A DNA stretch of 64,000 nucleotides from Nitrospira sp. (GCA_022842445.1 JALHPO010000010.1:1-64000), one strand, 5' to 3'. Shown: positions 1 through 9,236, counted from the stretch's first letter. Numbers and translations: made by a program. The notes: generated by a model from the letters alone, not told the origin.

Positions 1-224
1 CCGCAGTGATAGGGGCCTTGGCCCCGGCATTGAAGCGGCGCGCCGCAGACCTCGCGGTGAGCGGGAAAGATACGGAGGCGGCCGGCACGTTGCTGAAGGG
101 AGCCGATGCGATACGAGACAGTGGATGGATGTATCTGACGTGGGCCCGCCATTATGCCGCGCTGGCTGACGGCCAGGGCGATGAGACGGAAGAGACGGAT
201 GGGAGTGAGATCTTGCCAGGGTGA
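1..224 (+). CDS. C-terminal fragment of an unrecognised protein
   Basis: The reading frame is already open at the window edge and ends with TGA at 222-224, so only about 73 C-terminal residues are visible. They are Ala- and Leu-rich and probably helical, with an acidic tail (GQGDETEETDGSE). There is a GTG at position 6 but no ribosome-binding site can be seen, so a start further upstream is likelier. No family is recognised. Confidence 0.4.
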   Translation, partial: AVIGALAPALKRRAADLAVSGKDTEAAGTLLKGADAIRDSGWMYLTWARHYAALADGQGDETEETDGSEILPG

Positions 225-400
225 TTGCCTGTGCGCTCCCGACACGTCTTTCTCCCGCGTCGTTCCTACACCGGTTGTTCGACAAACGCTGCTATGGATT
301 AAGGACCTCCGAACGAGGAGCCTGAAGGTAGAACTCCCGCATTTCTGCGCCTGATCACCATCTTAGTTTTAACTTCAAGAGAAACTCGCGCGCGTCTATT

Positions 401-688
401 GTGACTGGAGGACCGGGAAACGGCGACGGATCGGGTGGCCGGGGCGGATTAGGCGTAGGAGCTGGTTCAGGCAATGGAGGGCCGGGAAACGGTGATGGAT
501 CGGGCGGCAAGGGCGGGTCGGGCATGGGAGTCGGTCCAGGCAACGATGGGTCCATGGTCAGCTCGCCCTGTCTGCTAGCGGGCGTGGTGAATCAATCTCT
601 CGATTGGAACGAGGCATGTCTTTGGATTCATCGCGAGGCGACACTGCGCTCCTGCAAAAATGCGGTGACCACCTCCGTGCCCGGATGA
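401..688 (+). CDS. possible small glycine-rich protein
   Basis: A 95-codon frame from GTG encodes two Gly-rich 23-residue repeats, each starting GGPGNGDGSGG, followed by a non-repetitive tail with several Cys and Trp residues. No clear Shine-Dalgarno precedes the GTG. The frame is open upstream only to a stop at 329-331. The opposite strand reads as a Pro-rich repeat, so the coding strand is uncertain. Small Gly-rich secreted or surface proteins are common, but no signal peptide is visible here. Confidence 0.25.
   Translation: MTGGPGNGDGSGGRGGLGVGAGSGNGGPGNGDGSGGKGGSGMGVGPGNDGSMVSSPCLLAGVVNQSLDWNEACLWIHREATLRSCKNAVTTSVPG
407..549. repeat. two-copy 69-bp tandem repeat
   Basis: Two adjacent units of 69 bp, each containing CCGGGAAACGG, begin near 413 and 482. 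The period is a multiple of three, so it keeps one frame. On the plus strand it encodes 23-residue Gly-rich units and on the minus strand Pro-rich units (PDPSPFPGPP). Confidence 0.75.
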
Positions 689-705
689 GTAGCGCATGCA
701 CCAGC

Positions 706-1098
706 CTAGCCGGGGCCGGGAGGATCTTCACGATCTTCTCCCGTCAGCAAGTCGGCTTCTTGCGTTTCGAGTGGTTGCAGATTGGTCAGGATACTCTGTA
801 GCACCTGCCGGCGTTGCTGCAACCCCTTCTTCGGGATATCTCGTGTCAATGGCTCCTGAGCTGATTCCGGCAAATTTACCAGCGCTTCGGCTTCCCCCAC
901 GGTGGCATATTTGTAAGATTCTACATACTGATGATTCGCGCCATATATGTTGATCAGTATGTCTTCCGTGTCAGCATCAAACTGATCGAAGGCGGGAATC
1001 ACTACCGTGTGGTGAGCGAGGCCTTCAAGCTTGTCGATCTGCGCCTTGAGCGCATCGCTCCGAGAATGCGCATGATACATCGAATTGACTTGAGTCAT
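706..1098 (-). CDS. hypothetical protein, 130 aa
   Basis: The ATG at 1098 is preceded by a good ribosome-binding site (AAGGAGATGCCGTT then ATG), which makes this a real gene. The product is hydrophilic and begins MTQVNSMYHAHSRSDALKAQ. It contains a helical central part and a charged, Pro/Gly-ending tail (EDREDPPGPG). No signal peptide, membrane segment or known domain is seen. It stands alone on the minus strand, and about 450 bp without a convincing gene separate it from the next gene. Function unknown. Confidence 0.6.
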   Translation of the reverse strand: MTQVNSMYHAHSRSDALKAQIDKLEGLAHHTVVIPAFDQFDADTEDILINIYGANHQYVESYKYATVGEAEALVNLPESAQEPLTRDIPKKGLQQRRQVLQSILTNLQPLETQEADLLTGEDREDPPGPG

Positions 1099-1551
1099 AA
1101 CGGCATCTCCTTCCCTGTTAATGTTGGTCGGTAAGTTTGCGTCATCGAACGAGCCGCTGGTGAAGAGTCTGCGCGCCTCTCACATCGCGTTCACAAAATC
1201 TCTCCACGCATGTTGCGCCGCAGGGGCAGCGTCCCTATGGGCTACTAGCGTGAATGATGGGGGATGCCACTCCGCCGAAAACCGACCCGCCGAGATCCGT
1301 CATTCGGCGCGCTCGGAGGTTCTGCTCATCAGGCGACGCGACGCAGCGGTGTATTGACCGACTCCGTACTGAACACTCAATCTCGGTCGCCATTCGCTCT
1401 AACGGTTCTGATAGAAACCTTCTCATTGCGAGAGGTCGAAGTCTGTTCAAAATAGCTCAGCTTGAGCCACGTGCATCCTAGTCCATAACCGACTTAGAGC
1501 TAGAGTTTTCCCCTGTTGCGGTCATCGGAGTACAGGGGTACTGATGGCAGT
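1099..1551. other. intergenic stretch without a supported gene
   Basis: Short open frames occur on both strands, but none has a ribosome-binding site or recognisable product. The segment presumably carries the divergent promoters of the flanking genes; no clear -35/-10 pair was identified by eye. Confidence 0.5.
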
Positions 1552-3087
1552 ATGAGAGATGAAAACAGCGGAACTGAGTCTGTCTGGACCGCTTCCTGGC
1601 CGACGCTCCCTTTGCGTCCGTTGAATCAATCCTTAGAAGCGGATGTCTGCATTGTGGGGGCCGGAATTGCGGGACTATCCACCGCCTATTGTTTGTCTTG
1701 TGAGGGCAAATCGGTGGTGGTCCTTGATGCTGGAGTAATCGGTGGAGGGATGACTGAACGGACGACGGCTCATTTGTCCAACGTCATTGACGACGGCTAT
1801 GTTGAAATCGAACGTCTGCATGGTGAAGAAGGCGCTCGCCTGGCAGCCGAGAGCCATACGGCAGCGATCACTCGCATCGACACGATTGTGACCGCCGAAC
1901 GGATTGACTGCGATTTCGAGCGAGTCGACGGCTACCTCTTTCAAGCGCCTGAACAATCAGGGGAACAACTGGAACAAGAACGACTGGCGGCACTTCGTGC
2001 GGGAGTCGTCGGGGTAGTCCGGGTCGAGCATCCCTCAGTCCCTGCGCTGGAACCTGGCACGTGCCTTCGAATCCCACGGCAGGCACAATTCCATCCCTTA
2101 AAGTACCTGACCGGTCTGGCACAAGCCATTGGGCGGTGCGGTGGACAGATCTTCACAGACTGCCACGTCGAAACGGTGAAGAGTGAAAAACACATGCGAA
2201 TTGAAACTCGACCCGGGCACGTCATCACGGCTCACTCGGTTGTCGTGGCCACGAATACCCCCATCAACGATATGGTCGTGGTGCACACCAAACAGGCGCC
2301 CTATACCACCTATGTCATCGGAGCAAGTGTGCCAAAGAATTCTGTCCCCACCGCCCTGTACTGGGATCAGGCTGACCCGTATCACTACGTCAGAATCCAA
2401 AAGGGAGCCACAGCAGCCGATAGCCAGGATATCTTGATCGTGGGCGGGGAAGATCACAAAACCGGTCAGGCGGACGATGGAGAAGACCGTCATCGGCGCT
2501 TGGAACAGTGGGCCCGGGCACGGTTTCCTATGATCCAGCAGATCGAATACCGATGGTCGGGGCAGGTCATGGAACCGATTGATGGCCTAGGCTTAATCGG
2601 TCGGAATCCCGGTGATGACCCCAATGTCTACATCGCCACCGGCGATTCGGGCATGGGCATGACACATGGCACGATCGCCGCCATGCTCATCACCGATCTC
2701 ATTCTGGGTCGTCCGAATCCCTGGGCTACCTTGTACGATCCCTCCCGAAAGTCGCTGAAAGCGGCCGGAACCTTTGTGCAAGAAAACCTGAATGTGGTCG
2801 CGCAGTATGGAGACTGGTTGTCGTCAGGGGACGTTGAATCTGAAAATCAAATACCGAAGGGAACGGGGGCGATACTTCGGCAGGGTCTCCAGAAGCTCGC
2901 CGTCTATCGGGATGAAGGGGGAGAATTACATCGCTGCTCAGCCGTATGCCCGCATCTCAAATGCATCGTCGCGTGGGATTCCATCGAACACAGTTGGAAT
3001 TGTCCCTGTCACGGTTCTCGATTTAATGCATACGGCAAAGTAGTCACCGGCCCGGCTAAGGCCGATCTGGCGCCGATGGAGCCATGA
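1552..3087 (+). CDS. FAD-dependent oxidoreductase with C-terminal Rieske domain
   Basis: A two-domain redox protein of about 511 aa. Residues 31-45 hold the dinucleotide-binding GxGxxG motif (GAGIAG, 36-41) of the glycine-oxidase/D-amino-acid-oxidase (DAO) superfamily. The C-terminal 100 residues form a Rieske domain with Cys466-x-His468 and Cys484-x2-His487 as [2Fe-2S] ligands. The family is usually annotated as FAD-dependent oxidoreductase of the OrdL/YhfW type; its substrate is unknown, but DAO members oxidise C-N bonds. I chose the ATG at 1552; a TTG at 1516 would add 12 residues. Neither has a strong ribosome-binding site. No signal peptide is seen, so it is probably cytoplasmic. It lies 166 bp before a PDZ lipoprotein and is probably not co-transcribed with it. 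Confidence 0.85.
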   Translation: MRDENSGTESVWTASWPTLPLRPLNQSLEADVCIVGAGIAGLSTAYCLSCEGKSVVVLDAGVIGGGMTERTTAHLSNVIDDGYVEIERLHGEEGARLAAESHTAAITRIDTIVTAERIDCDFERVDGYLFQAPEQSGEQLEQERLAALRAGVVGVVRVEHPSVPALEPGTCLRIPRQAQFHPLKYLTGLAQAIGRCGGQIFTDCHVETVKSEKHMRIETRPGHVITAHSVVVATNTPINDMVVVHTKQAPYTTYVIGASVPKNSVPTALYWDQADPYHYVRIQKGATAADSQDILIVGGEDHKTGQADDGEDRHRRLEQWARARFPMIQQIEYRWSGQVMEPIDGLGLIGRNPGDDPNVYIATGDSGMGMTHGTIAAMLITDLILGRPNPWATLYDPSRKSLKAAGTFVQENLNVVAQYGDWLSSGDVESENQIPKGTGAILRQGLQKLAVYRDEGGELHRCSAVCPHLKCIVAWDSIEHSWNCPCHGSRFNAYGKVVTGPAKADLAPMEP

Positions 3088-3253
3088 CTGTCGGACGGAT
3101 TCTATAAAGATGGCCCCCTCATCTGGCTCCAGGGCCTTCACTAGTAGCCAAAATATTCTTACTCGATGCTATAAGCTCAATGTTGAAGTACGGCCGTACC
3201 TTCCGTCCATTTGATCCAGTGCTGCCTTCAGTATTTCATGTATTTCTGGACTG

Positions 3254-3829
3254 ATGATACCGCCGAAAAGGTCGCAAAAGGATTGCGGGCTGTCTTGCTC
3301 TAATGAAGAAAGGCGGCAATTGCGCACTTTGAGTTACCTAGATTCCGCAAAAGCGCGATCCCGAGCCAGGATCTTCCTGTGCGGGCTGCTAATCGCGTTC
3401 ACCTACACCGGGTGTACCACGCTATTCCCGACTCCACCTGATCCATCGGTATCCTTTACTGCATCTTCAGCCACCACCGTTCCAACTGCCTGTCCCCAAC
3501 CAGGAATCGTGGACGCACATTCACTTGCCAAAACGAACAACGACAAGGCCATGCAACCCCTGAAGCGTCAACTCCATGATCGAAAGAGGCGTATTGTAGA
3601 TGGATTAAAATCGAGCGAGGCTGGCATCGTCATTGTCAGGGTCAAACCCGGAAGTGTCGCCGAAGAATCGGGAGTTAGAGAAGGCGATATCGTCCTGGAA
3701 GTGAATGGTCAGACTGTAACGTCAGCGAAGGCTTTTGAGCAAATTGCCAACAAGGTACCCAAAGATCAGGCGGTCCTACTTTTGCTTAAGCGGAAGGGGA
3801 GAACAATGTACCTGACGCTTCGCCCATGA
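3254..3829 (+). CDS. PDZ-domain lipoprotein
   Basis: A 191-aa product. After a basic N-terminus comes a hydrophobic stretch ending in a lipobox-like Thr-Gly-Cys (IAFTYTGC, near residues 48-55), so the mature protein is probably lipid-anchored in the envelope. The C-terminal 85 residues are one PDZ domain, with the carboxylate-binding-type segment IVIVRVKPGSVAEESGVREG followed by DIVLEVNGQ. There is no protease domain, unlike DegP/DegS. The long N-terminus before the signal suggests that the true start is an internal codon, but no ribosome-binding site settles this. Confidence 0.65.
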   Translation: MIPPKRSQKDCGLSCSNEERRQLRTLSYLDSAKARSRARIFLCGLLIAFTYTGCTTLFPTPPDPSVSFTASSATTVPTACPQPGIVDAHSLAKTNNDKAMQPLKRQLHDRKRRIVDGLKSSEAGIVIVRVKPGSVAEESGVREGDIVLEVNGQTVTSAKAFEQIANKVPKDQAVLLLLKRKGRTMYLTLRP

Positions 3830-3961
3830 CGAGGAAAGCTGAACTGCCACGATCCTGCATGAGCAAGGCAGGAACTACCAGCTGAAGCAAACAGATCTAT
3901 CGAGAAGAGTAGCAGTACAAAACGATCTTCATCTCGTTCAGGGCAACCAACTACGCATCGT

Positions 3962-4183
3962 TCAGTTCCCCTCTTTAGGGACATGTTTAGATTCGCGCGT
4001 ACTTTCCACACTGTCTTTCGATCTTTCCATCTCCGCATTCGCATCGTTGATTTTGGGATCCTCCCTCTTCCTCTCCTCTTTCGGCTCCTGCACCGTTCCC
4101 TTCATCTCACCTTTGGATTTGTCCACTTGGCCCTTTCCCCGCTCTGTTATGCTCTCGAAAGCTGCGATCAACAGTCCTATCAT
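3962..4183 (-). CDS. small highly charged protein, 73 aa
   Basis: A perfect AGGAGG (4189-4194 on the minus strand) sits 5 bp before the ATG at 4183. A GTG one codon earlier is too close to it. After a short hydrophobic N-terminus (MIGLLIAAF) the rest is Lys/Glu-rich and of low complexity, with GKGQVDKSKGEMKGT and ERKREDPKINDANAEMERSK. The Lys-Gly pattern loosely recalls CsbD-like stress proteins, but this is not enough for an assignment. It is located between a lipoprotein gene and a mechanosensitive channel, so an envelope or osmotic-stress role is possible. Confidence 0.6.
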   Translation of the reverse strand: MIGLLIAAFESITERGKGQVDKSKGEMKGTVQEPKEERKREDPKINDANAEMERSKDSVESTRESKHVPKEGN

Positions 4184-4348
4184 CACGTCCTCCTAGTCAT
4201 TCAATTGGGATATGTCTGACTGACGAATCAACTATACCTATGCTAGCTCCAATGGATTGTCCGGGATCCTAGAGGCATCCCTAGCTCCTGCACGGCAACC
4301 CCAAATAACAGTGCACCGCCCGTCTCTTTCCACAATGCTCATGCTGCT

Positions 4349-6622
4349 CTATGCGGCAGGAAGTACTTTCAAACCCGCTTTCACAAACTGCTCTTCAATG
4401 GAGAAGCGGAGATCGCTGGCCACTTTGTTAGGGTCGATATCAAGCCGAATCTCGAGCCAATAGTTTAACGTGAAGATACGGGCCTGGGCTCCGAACTCTT
4501 CCAGCAGAATCTGAGGTTGTGGGGCTTTTAGGACTTGAGGGTGCGCCCCGGTCACATTCGTTAGGAGCTCGATAACGCCTTGTGTGGACGAGCCGTACGG
4601 AGCTCCCACGCGAAGAGCAAATCGACCTTGCTGGCTTGAATGAGTCCAATTGGTCAGAGACCGTTCAAGGAAGCTACTATTTGGAATCAGGGTGTCAATA
4701 CCTTTGGTGTCGCGCACGGTGGACGAGCGGAGACCAATCGTCGTCACGCGTCCTCGAACATTATCGACCTCGATCAGATCACCCACGCGCAACGGGCGCT
4801 CGATCAGGATGAGAATACCGCTGATGAGATTCTTCAACAAGTTCTGAGCACCGAATCCCACACCAATGGCGAAAGCACCCCCGAGAAACGCAAAAATGGT
4901 CAAGGGAATTTTGACCGATACCAGACTGATCACGATAAGAACCATAATAAGAAACGCCTGACTCCACTGGCGCATGAGATTGGCGACGCCGGCTGACATG
5001 CCGAGTCGCGTGATGGCCAGGCGGCCAATTTGTTTCGCCAGGATCAGGCAGAGCCAGTATCCAACCAAGAGGATGCCAAGTGCGCTCACGATCTTTCCCA
5101 ACGTCACACTTCTGTATCCGGTAATCTTCTTTCCCTCCAACTCTATCGTGTCCTCAGCGGAGAAGACCTCGAAAGCCCATCCGCCTTTCACCACCTCCCA
5201 TATTTGCCGGAGCCCATCATCGATTGTGGCAGACAGTGGGAGCCCTTTCTTTTGTTCTTTGAATTCAGACTTCCAGCGCTCAAAGAATCTGGACGCATCA
5301 TCGGACCGCCGGAGCGAATCGTTATACACCGATTCCCGTTGCCGGTAGACCTGTAGCATGGTTGTCACTTGACGACGATCGTCTGCACTCGACGCATTTT
5401 TGAGACGATTGGCAAGTTCACTGATCCGGCCGGAGGAGGCGACGAGTTGCTGATGCATGTGATCCCGAAAGGCGCGAAAATGCGCAAAGAGTGGCGCGAG
5501 TCTGGCATAGGCCTCCCGAGCACGGCTTGCCCCTCCATCGTGCGCCACTACAAATCTACTTTCCCACAACTGTCGCTCACCCTCTACGACATCCAGTAAC
5601 TGTCGGAGAAGGTCTCCCTGCACAATCAGATTGTCGAGTTCCGTGCGCTTCAACTCGACGTCCATTTTGGCACGGGTCACTGTCTGCGGAGCCTTCTTCT
5701 TAGATGACACGGGGGCTAATTGAGATGCCCGTTGCACACTGGCCTGCAATGATTGAGATCCTGCTCGTTGTTGGATGAGGGTCCGTTCCAATGCCTCTTC
5801 GAGCGCCTGACGCTCCTGTGAAAGACGCTTCCGAACCTTTTCAAGATCCTTTTCGCCAAAGTCCCTCTGTTGCTCCGCGCTCTCCAGCTGCCGGGTGGCA
5901 AATGACAGAGCCGCTTGAGTCTCGGAGATCTCCGCCTCCACACGTTTCTTGGAGATTTCGGCAGCCGCTACCCTGACACCCGCCGCACGCAACCTCAACT
6001 CTGCCAAGTCGCGCTGCGCCCGCTGGGCGGTGGCCTGTGACGGATCTGTGACGGACTCTAACTCCTCTGACGCTTGTCGGAGGTGTTTCTCCGCCGTCTC
6101 TAGTGATTCGCGCGCTCGGTCGAACCTCAGCGCAATGAAACTGACCTGGGACTGGAGGCCTTCGACGGCCAGACGAAGTGAAAACGTTGTGTCCCAGAGT
6201 TGATCGACGAAGAAAATAGAATAGGGGGGAACTTCTGCAAAACCGATCCACTCGGCGCTGGATCGAACGATGTCGGCGAGGCGGTGGGTGGCTTCCTTCA
6301 CCCGTTTGTAATCCTCAAGCTGCTCGTCATAACCCCGTGCGATCTGCTCGAGCAATGCGCGTCGTTCGAGAAGGCCGCCTTGGGGGACTACGGGATCGGG
6401 ATTCGCCAGAGCCTCCAATTCCAATTCAATTGTTGCGCGTTTCTTTCCCAAGTCGGTGATCGCCACTGCATCAGACGGTGTCTCCTTGGAAGGCTCGGCT
6501 TTCGTGGGAGGAATCGGGACGACGGCAGGTTGCGCGTGGCATACGGTATATATCAAGGTCATCGTGAGACAAAAACAGACGACGGCCCATGGGCCCAGAT
6601 TACCAGTGCTATCCCGTTGCAT
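4349..6622 (-). CDS. large MscS/MscK-type mechanosensitive channel
   Basis: A 757-aa membrane protein with an N-terminal signal-like segment, then about 420 residues of mainly coiled-coil periplasmic sequence rich in Glu, Arg and Gln. Transmembrane helices follow, then the MscS core: pore helix region FAFLGGAFAIGVGFGAQNLL and the beta domain RPLRVGDLIEVDNVRGRVTT, followed by the alpha/beta C-terminal vestibule. The length and long periplasmic part fit the MscK/KefA-like subgroup, which opens under membrane tension to release solutes on hypo-osmotic shock. It is transcribed alone; the intergenic region downstream is about 165 bp before the small charged gene. Confidence 0.88.
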   Translation of the reverse strand: MQRDSTGNLGPWAVVCFCLTMTLIYTVCHAQPAVVPIPPTKAEPSKETPSDAVAITDLGKKRATIELELEALANPDPVVPQGGLLERRALLEQIARGYDEQLEDYKRVKEATHRLADIVRSSAEWIGFAEVPPYSIFFVDQLWDTTFSLRLAVEGLQSQVSFIALRFDRARESLETAEKHLRQASEELESVTDPSQATAQRAQRDLAELRLRAAGVRVAAAEISKKRVEAEISETQAALSFATRQLESAEQQRDFGEKDLEKVRKRLSQERQALEEALERTLIQQRAGSQSLQASVQRASQLAPVSSKKKAPQTVTRAKMDVELKRTELDNLIVQGDLLRQLLDVVEGERQLWESRFVVAHDGGASRAREAYARLAPLFAHFRAFRDHMHQQLVASSGRISELANRLKNASSADDRRQVTTMLQVYRQRESVYNDSLRRSDDASRFFERWKSEFKEQKKGLPLSATIDDGLRQIWEVVKGGWAFEVFSAEDTIELEGKKITGYRSVTLGKIVSALGILLVGYWLCLILAKQIGRLAITRLGMSAGVANLMRQWSQAFLIMVLIVISLVSVKIPLTIFAFLGGAFAIGVGFGAQNLLKNLISGILILIERPLRVGDLIEVDNVRGRVTTIGLRSSTVRDTKGIDTLIPNSSFLERSLTNWTHSSQQGRFALRVGAPYGSSTQGVIELLTNVTGAHPQVLKAPQPQILLEEFGAQARIFTLNYWLEIRLDIDPNKVASDLRFSIEEQFVKAGLKVLPAA

Positions 6623-6839
6623 CTCTCAGACCTCCTACAGGAGACTGTCTCCCAGGAACTGATGATAGGAATGTCGATGAATATGACATAGGACAAAACT
6701 GAAGCAATGTTAACTAGGGATGTTCCGAGTATTACGCCACTTACGGCGCCTGGCGCTAACGAATGTCCTAGGCAAGAGGCAGCTCATTAATAAACGAGGG
6801 GTGGGAAATGCAAATTGCATGAGCAATATTCACGGTTGC

Positions 6840-7365
6840 GACTGGAAAAATTGAAAGGCGATCGTGTCGGATAACCAGTATCCAGGCGGGTGAGACTCCG
6901 CAGTCAAGCTTACCCGCCGAGCGCACCTTGCAGAATCTCTTGCCTCTGTTCTGGGACAGTTTCGATGTAAAGGGTCGGATCGATCGCGTGCGTCGCAGGG
7001 GCATCATTCAGAACCATCTACTTCCCGCATTTAGTGATCGTGTGCTGACAGCCCTCGCTCACGGACTGCCGAGTCTTTCGTCGGTGGGAGGAGGTCCGAG
7101 CCTTCAAGAAGTATTGGTCCCGAGTGTGCGGGTTGGCGAAGATCCACCTTCGCCACCCGGTTACAAGGTCTTAGCGTCGATTATGAGGTGCGACAGGCTC
7201 TCCTCGGGCATCGGATGCCAGGAATGACAGCGACCTACTCACAGGGAGGTCCAGCGTGGGATCAGAAGCTACGAGAGGCAGTCACGATGCTCGATTCTGC
7301 TTTCAAACTGTCCTATGGATTTCCTAGGAACGCCCAGCTGTCGCGGTGGGTGATCCTAACTATTT
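6840..7365 (+). pseudogene. decayed tyrosine integrase (remnant of a second element)
   Basis: The translated pieces match the intact integrase at 22968 in order. TLQNLLPLFWDSFDVKGRID matches TLRDLLPLFWDSFTVKKRID, then RAFKKYWSRVCGLAKI, then the C-terminal part with LLGHRMPGMTATYSQGG. Between the blocks the middle of the gene, including the first catalytic Arg region and the HxxR box, is deleted, and the frame is broken. The 3' end runs straight into the left tRNA repeat exactly as the intact gene runs into tRNA-Lys. It is therefore the att-proximal end of an older element once integrated at the same site. Confidence 0.85.
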
Positions 7366-7371
7366 GAAAAG

Positions 7372-7416
7372 TGGTGAGCCGGCTGGGACTCGAACCCAGG
7401 GCCCTCGCCTTAAAAG
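7372..7416 (-). repeat. left attachment repeat (3' half of tRNA-Lys)
   Basis: Forty-five bases are identical to 24092-24136, that is, the tRNA-Lys from the anticodon loop to the encoded CCA. The match stops right at the anticodon loop. The adjoining 40 bases upstream are also nearly identical, because both lie next to homologous integrase 3' ends. Confidence 0.92.
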
Positions 7417-7718
7417 CACCGACACTCCTGAACAAAATCAACAGGATGATTCCGCTGAATCGTCCGATGAGCAGTAAGGTTTTACAACGATTTACAAGAT
7501 GCGTGTCCTATATAGGACAACGGCTTTTGCGTGGTTTGGTGCGCCAGTCTTTCGTGTAGCTGGTCCAGCCAGTGCGCACAAAGACTGGAACTGTTGACTC
7601 TCAGGTGTCCCTCTTGTAACTTGTGGATGAGCGGTAAGCCCGCTGGAAGTTCTTCTCGTGTTCCCTTCCATCGGTTGGCTAAGCGAGAAGGTCACAAGCT
7701 TCCACGGCACGCTCATTT
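7417..7718. other. non-coding left end of the element
   Basis: No supported gene. It contains a perfect 14-bp palindrome GTCCTATATAGGAC (7505-7518) and a 9-bp inverted repeat CCAGTCTTT/AAAGACTGG (7544-7552 and 7580-7588). These could be integrase or excisionase arm sites or a transcription terminator for the DUF3800 gene; the sequence does not decide. Confidence 0.5.
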
Positions 7719-8354
7719 TTATTTCAGATATACGTCATCGAAGCAGATCTTCCCCGTAAACAGTCGCTTCCACGCTTCGTCGCGCCGCTCATAGCCCCGA
7801 AAAATCCCCCAGCTAAAGAGGTCTACGGCCTGGAGCCCTCGCTGCTCGTGAGAGCTTGTGTGCACGATATCGAGCGGAATCCGCGGATCGATCCGACCCT
7901 GAACCTGTCGTTCGATGTAGCAGTTGAAATGCGCGATCTCCGCCGTGTTCTTGCATTTGTCCATGGTCAAAGCAATCCGCGTCGTCGCATCGGCAAGCGG
8001 CACCCGATCGAGCACGAGACGCGCGATGAAGTTATAGAGCCGATCTTTCTCGGCCTGAAGATCCTGGTAGACCCGGCGTTTGTTGAGGGTGAGCGCGAAG
8101 ATCTCGAACGGGTGGTCTTGCACAAGCCGGTAGAAGTACTGCTTGACCTCCAATGAGGTGTGCGCCCCCTTCAGTTCGACGCCCACGCGTTTCGGCAGCT
8201 TTCGCCGGATCGTCTGCTTCACGGCCGAGAGGATCGCCCGGTTGTGCTCGACGCCACGCACCAGCAGCACACACACCGTGAAGTAGTTCGACGGACTCTT
8301 CGTGAAGAAGTCGAACCCGAGATCGCCGCTTTCGTCGACGTAGAGGTACCACAC
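7719..8354 (-). CDS. DUF3800 domain protein
   Basis: A 211-aa product that begins MWYLYVDESGDLGF, the diagnostic opening of DUF3800. Acidic residues there and in the later segment IALTMDKCKN resemble an RNase-H-like metal site. DUF3800 proteins are widespread on mobile elements and have been proposed as nucleases or defence proteins; none of this is proven here. It is the last gene of the minus-strand cargo group at the left end, separated by 94 bp from the HEPN-like gene. Confidence 0.82.
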   Translation of the reverse strand: MWYLYVDESGDLGFDFFTKSPSNYFTVCVLLVRGVEHNRAILSAVKQTIRRKLPKRVGVELKGAHTSLEVKQYFYRLVQDHPFEIFALTLNKRRVYQDLQAEKDRLYNFIARLVLDRVPLADATTRIALTMDKCKNTAEIAHFNCYIERQVQGRIDPRIPLDIVHTSSHEQRGLQAVDLFSWGIFRGYERRDEAWKRLFTGKICFDDVYLK

Positions 8355-8448
8355 GGATTGAACCTCGTTTTGTGTACCCCTGCGCTTCTCCTGAAAGGTC
8401 TAGTGGGGCATTTCACCGCGTGAAGCGATTTGCTCAGAGGCAAGAGCC

Positions 8449-9009
8449 TCACGGGGATTTGAGCGTCATCGACGGCTTCAGTTCAACAGCTAACGTAACG
8501 AGCTCCCGAATGGCTCCAAGAATTCGATAGGAAAGGTTTGCGATATCTGGCGCAGAAACTGGAATCTGGGGCACCCGCAATTCAAGGGGCTTCTTTGAAA
8601 TCGCTGGCTTTAGTCTAATGCGAATCATATCGCCGTCCGTATCTGACAATCCCCACACGTCGTGAATCATCCTATTTCTCTCCTCCGAAAGACCTTCTAT
8701 TCTATTGAGAAGGTCCATCAGACGGTTATGCCAGTTGTTTGGCATGTCTTTTCCTACTACAACCGCAAGGCCCCTGAGCAGTTGAACTTTCCGTTTCATT
8801 TCCAGGACGCCCAAAACATCACCCTTAGGCGTGAATTCGATGTCTAGCATCACATTAAGCAATATCGAAAGTTGTAACTCCAAGCCACCGATCATGATCA
8901 CGAGTCCGCCTAGTGCCTCGGCATGGGGTTTCACTTCATCGGAGAGTACAAATATCGGTACCCCTTTTTGAGGGGGAAGCTGTCTCTTGTTCTCTTCCAT
9001 CGTATCCAT
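8449..9009 (-). CDS. unknown protein with a HEPN-like RxxxxH motif
   Basis: About 186 aa; the start is uncertain (ATG at 9009, with alternatives at 9000 and 9042, none with an ideal ribosome-binding site). The sequence is mostly helical, and near its middle has LSEERNRMIHDVWG, which fits the R-x4-6-H motif of HEPN domains (R-NRMI-H). HEPN proteins are often RNases in toxin or abortive-infection systems. The assignment rests on this motif and on helix content only, so it is weak. Its place beside a DUF3800 gene at the end of a mobile element suits a defence or toxin role. Confidence 0.55.
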   Translation of the reverse strand: MDTMEENKRQLPPQKGVPIFVLSDEVKPHAEALGGLVIMIGGLELQLSILLNVMLDIEFTPKGDVLGVLEMKRKVQLLRGLAVVVGKDMPNNWHNRLMDLLNRIEGLSEERNRMIHDVWGLSDTDGDMIRIRLKPAISKKPLELRVPQIPVSAPDIANLSYRILGAIRELVTLAVELKPSMTLKSP

Positions 9010-9050
9010 GCTCGACTCATTCACCTCGACGTCGAGCCCCAATCAGCCCC

Positions 9051-9236
9051 CTACTCTGCCCCTTTCTTGGGGTTTTTCTCGCGGTACTTCTTCAAGAGAT
9101 CCCGGGCGGCCTCCTCCAGCAACTCGTTCACATACTTATCTTCGTCTGTCGCCAAGTGCTGAAGCTGGACCATAAGGGCGCGCTCCATCCGAACACCGAA
9201 GAGCTTGCGCTCGAGCTCTTGCTTTTGTTTCGCCAT
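9051..9236 (-). CDS. ribbon-helix-helix-like small protein
   Basis: A 61-aa product (ATG at 9236; GTG at 9260 possible). It has a short beta-like strand (KLFGVRMERALMVQLQHLA) followed by two helices (EDKYVNELLEEAARDLLKKY), the layout of an Arc/MetJ-type ribbon-helix-helix DNA-binding protein. It is divergent from the RHH-like gene at 9338 and shares a promoter region that contains an inverted repeat, so autoregulation or cross-regulation is likely. Confidence 0.6.
   Translation of the reverse strand: MAKQKQELERKLFGVRMERALMVQLQHLATDEDKYVNELLEEAARDLLKKYREKNPKKGAE

Noticed and set aside
355..555. A Pro-rich protein on the minus strand
   Set aside because: The frame is the mirror of the Gly-rich repeat on the plus strand, has no ribosome-binding site that decides between the two, and only one can be coding.
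7372..7416. A second tRNA-Lys gene
   Set aside because: Only the 3' half is present and the bases after the anticodon loop do not form an acceptor or D-arm, so it is an attachment-site copy, not a tRNA.
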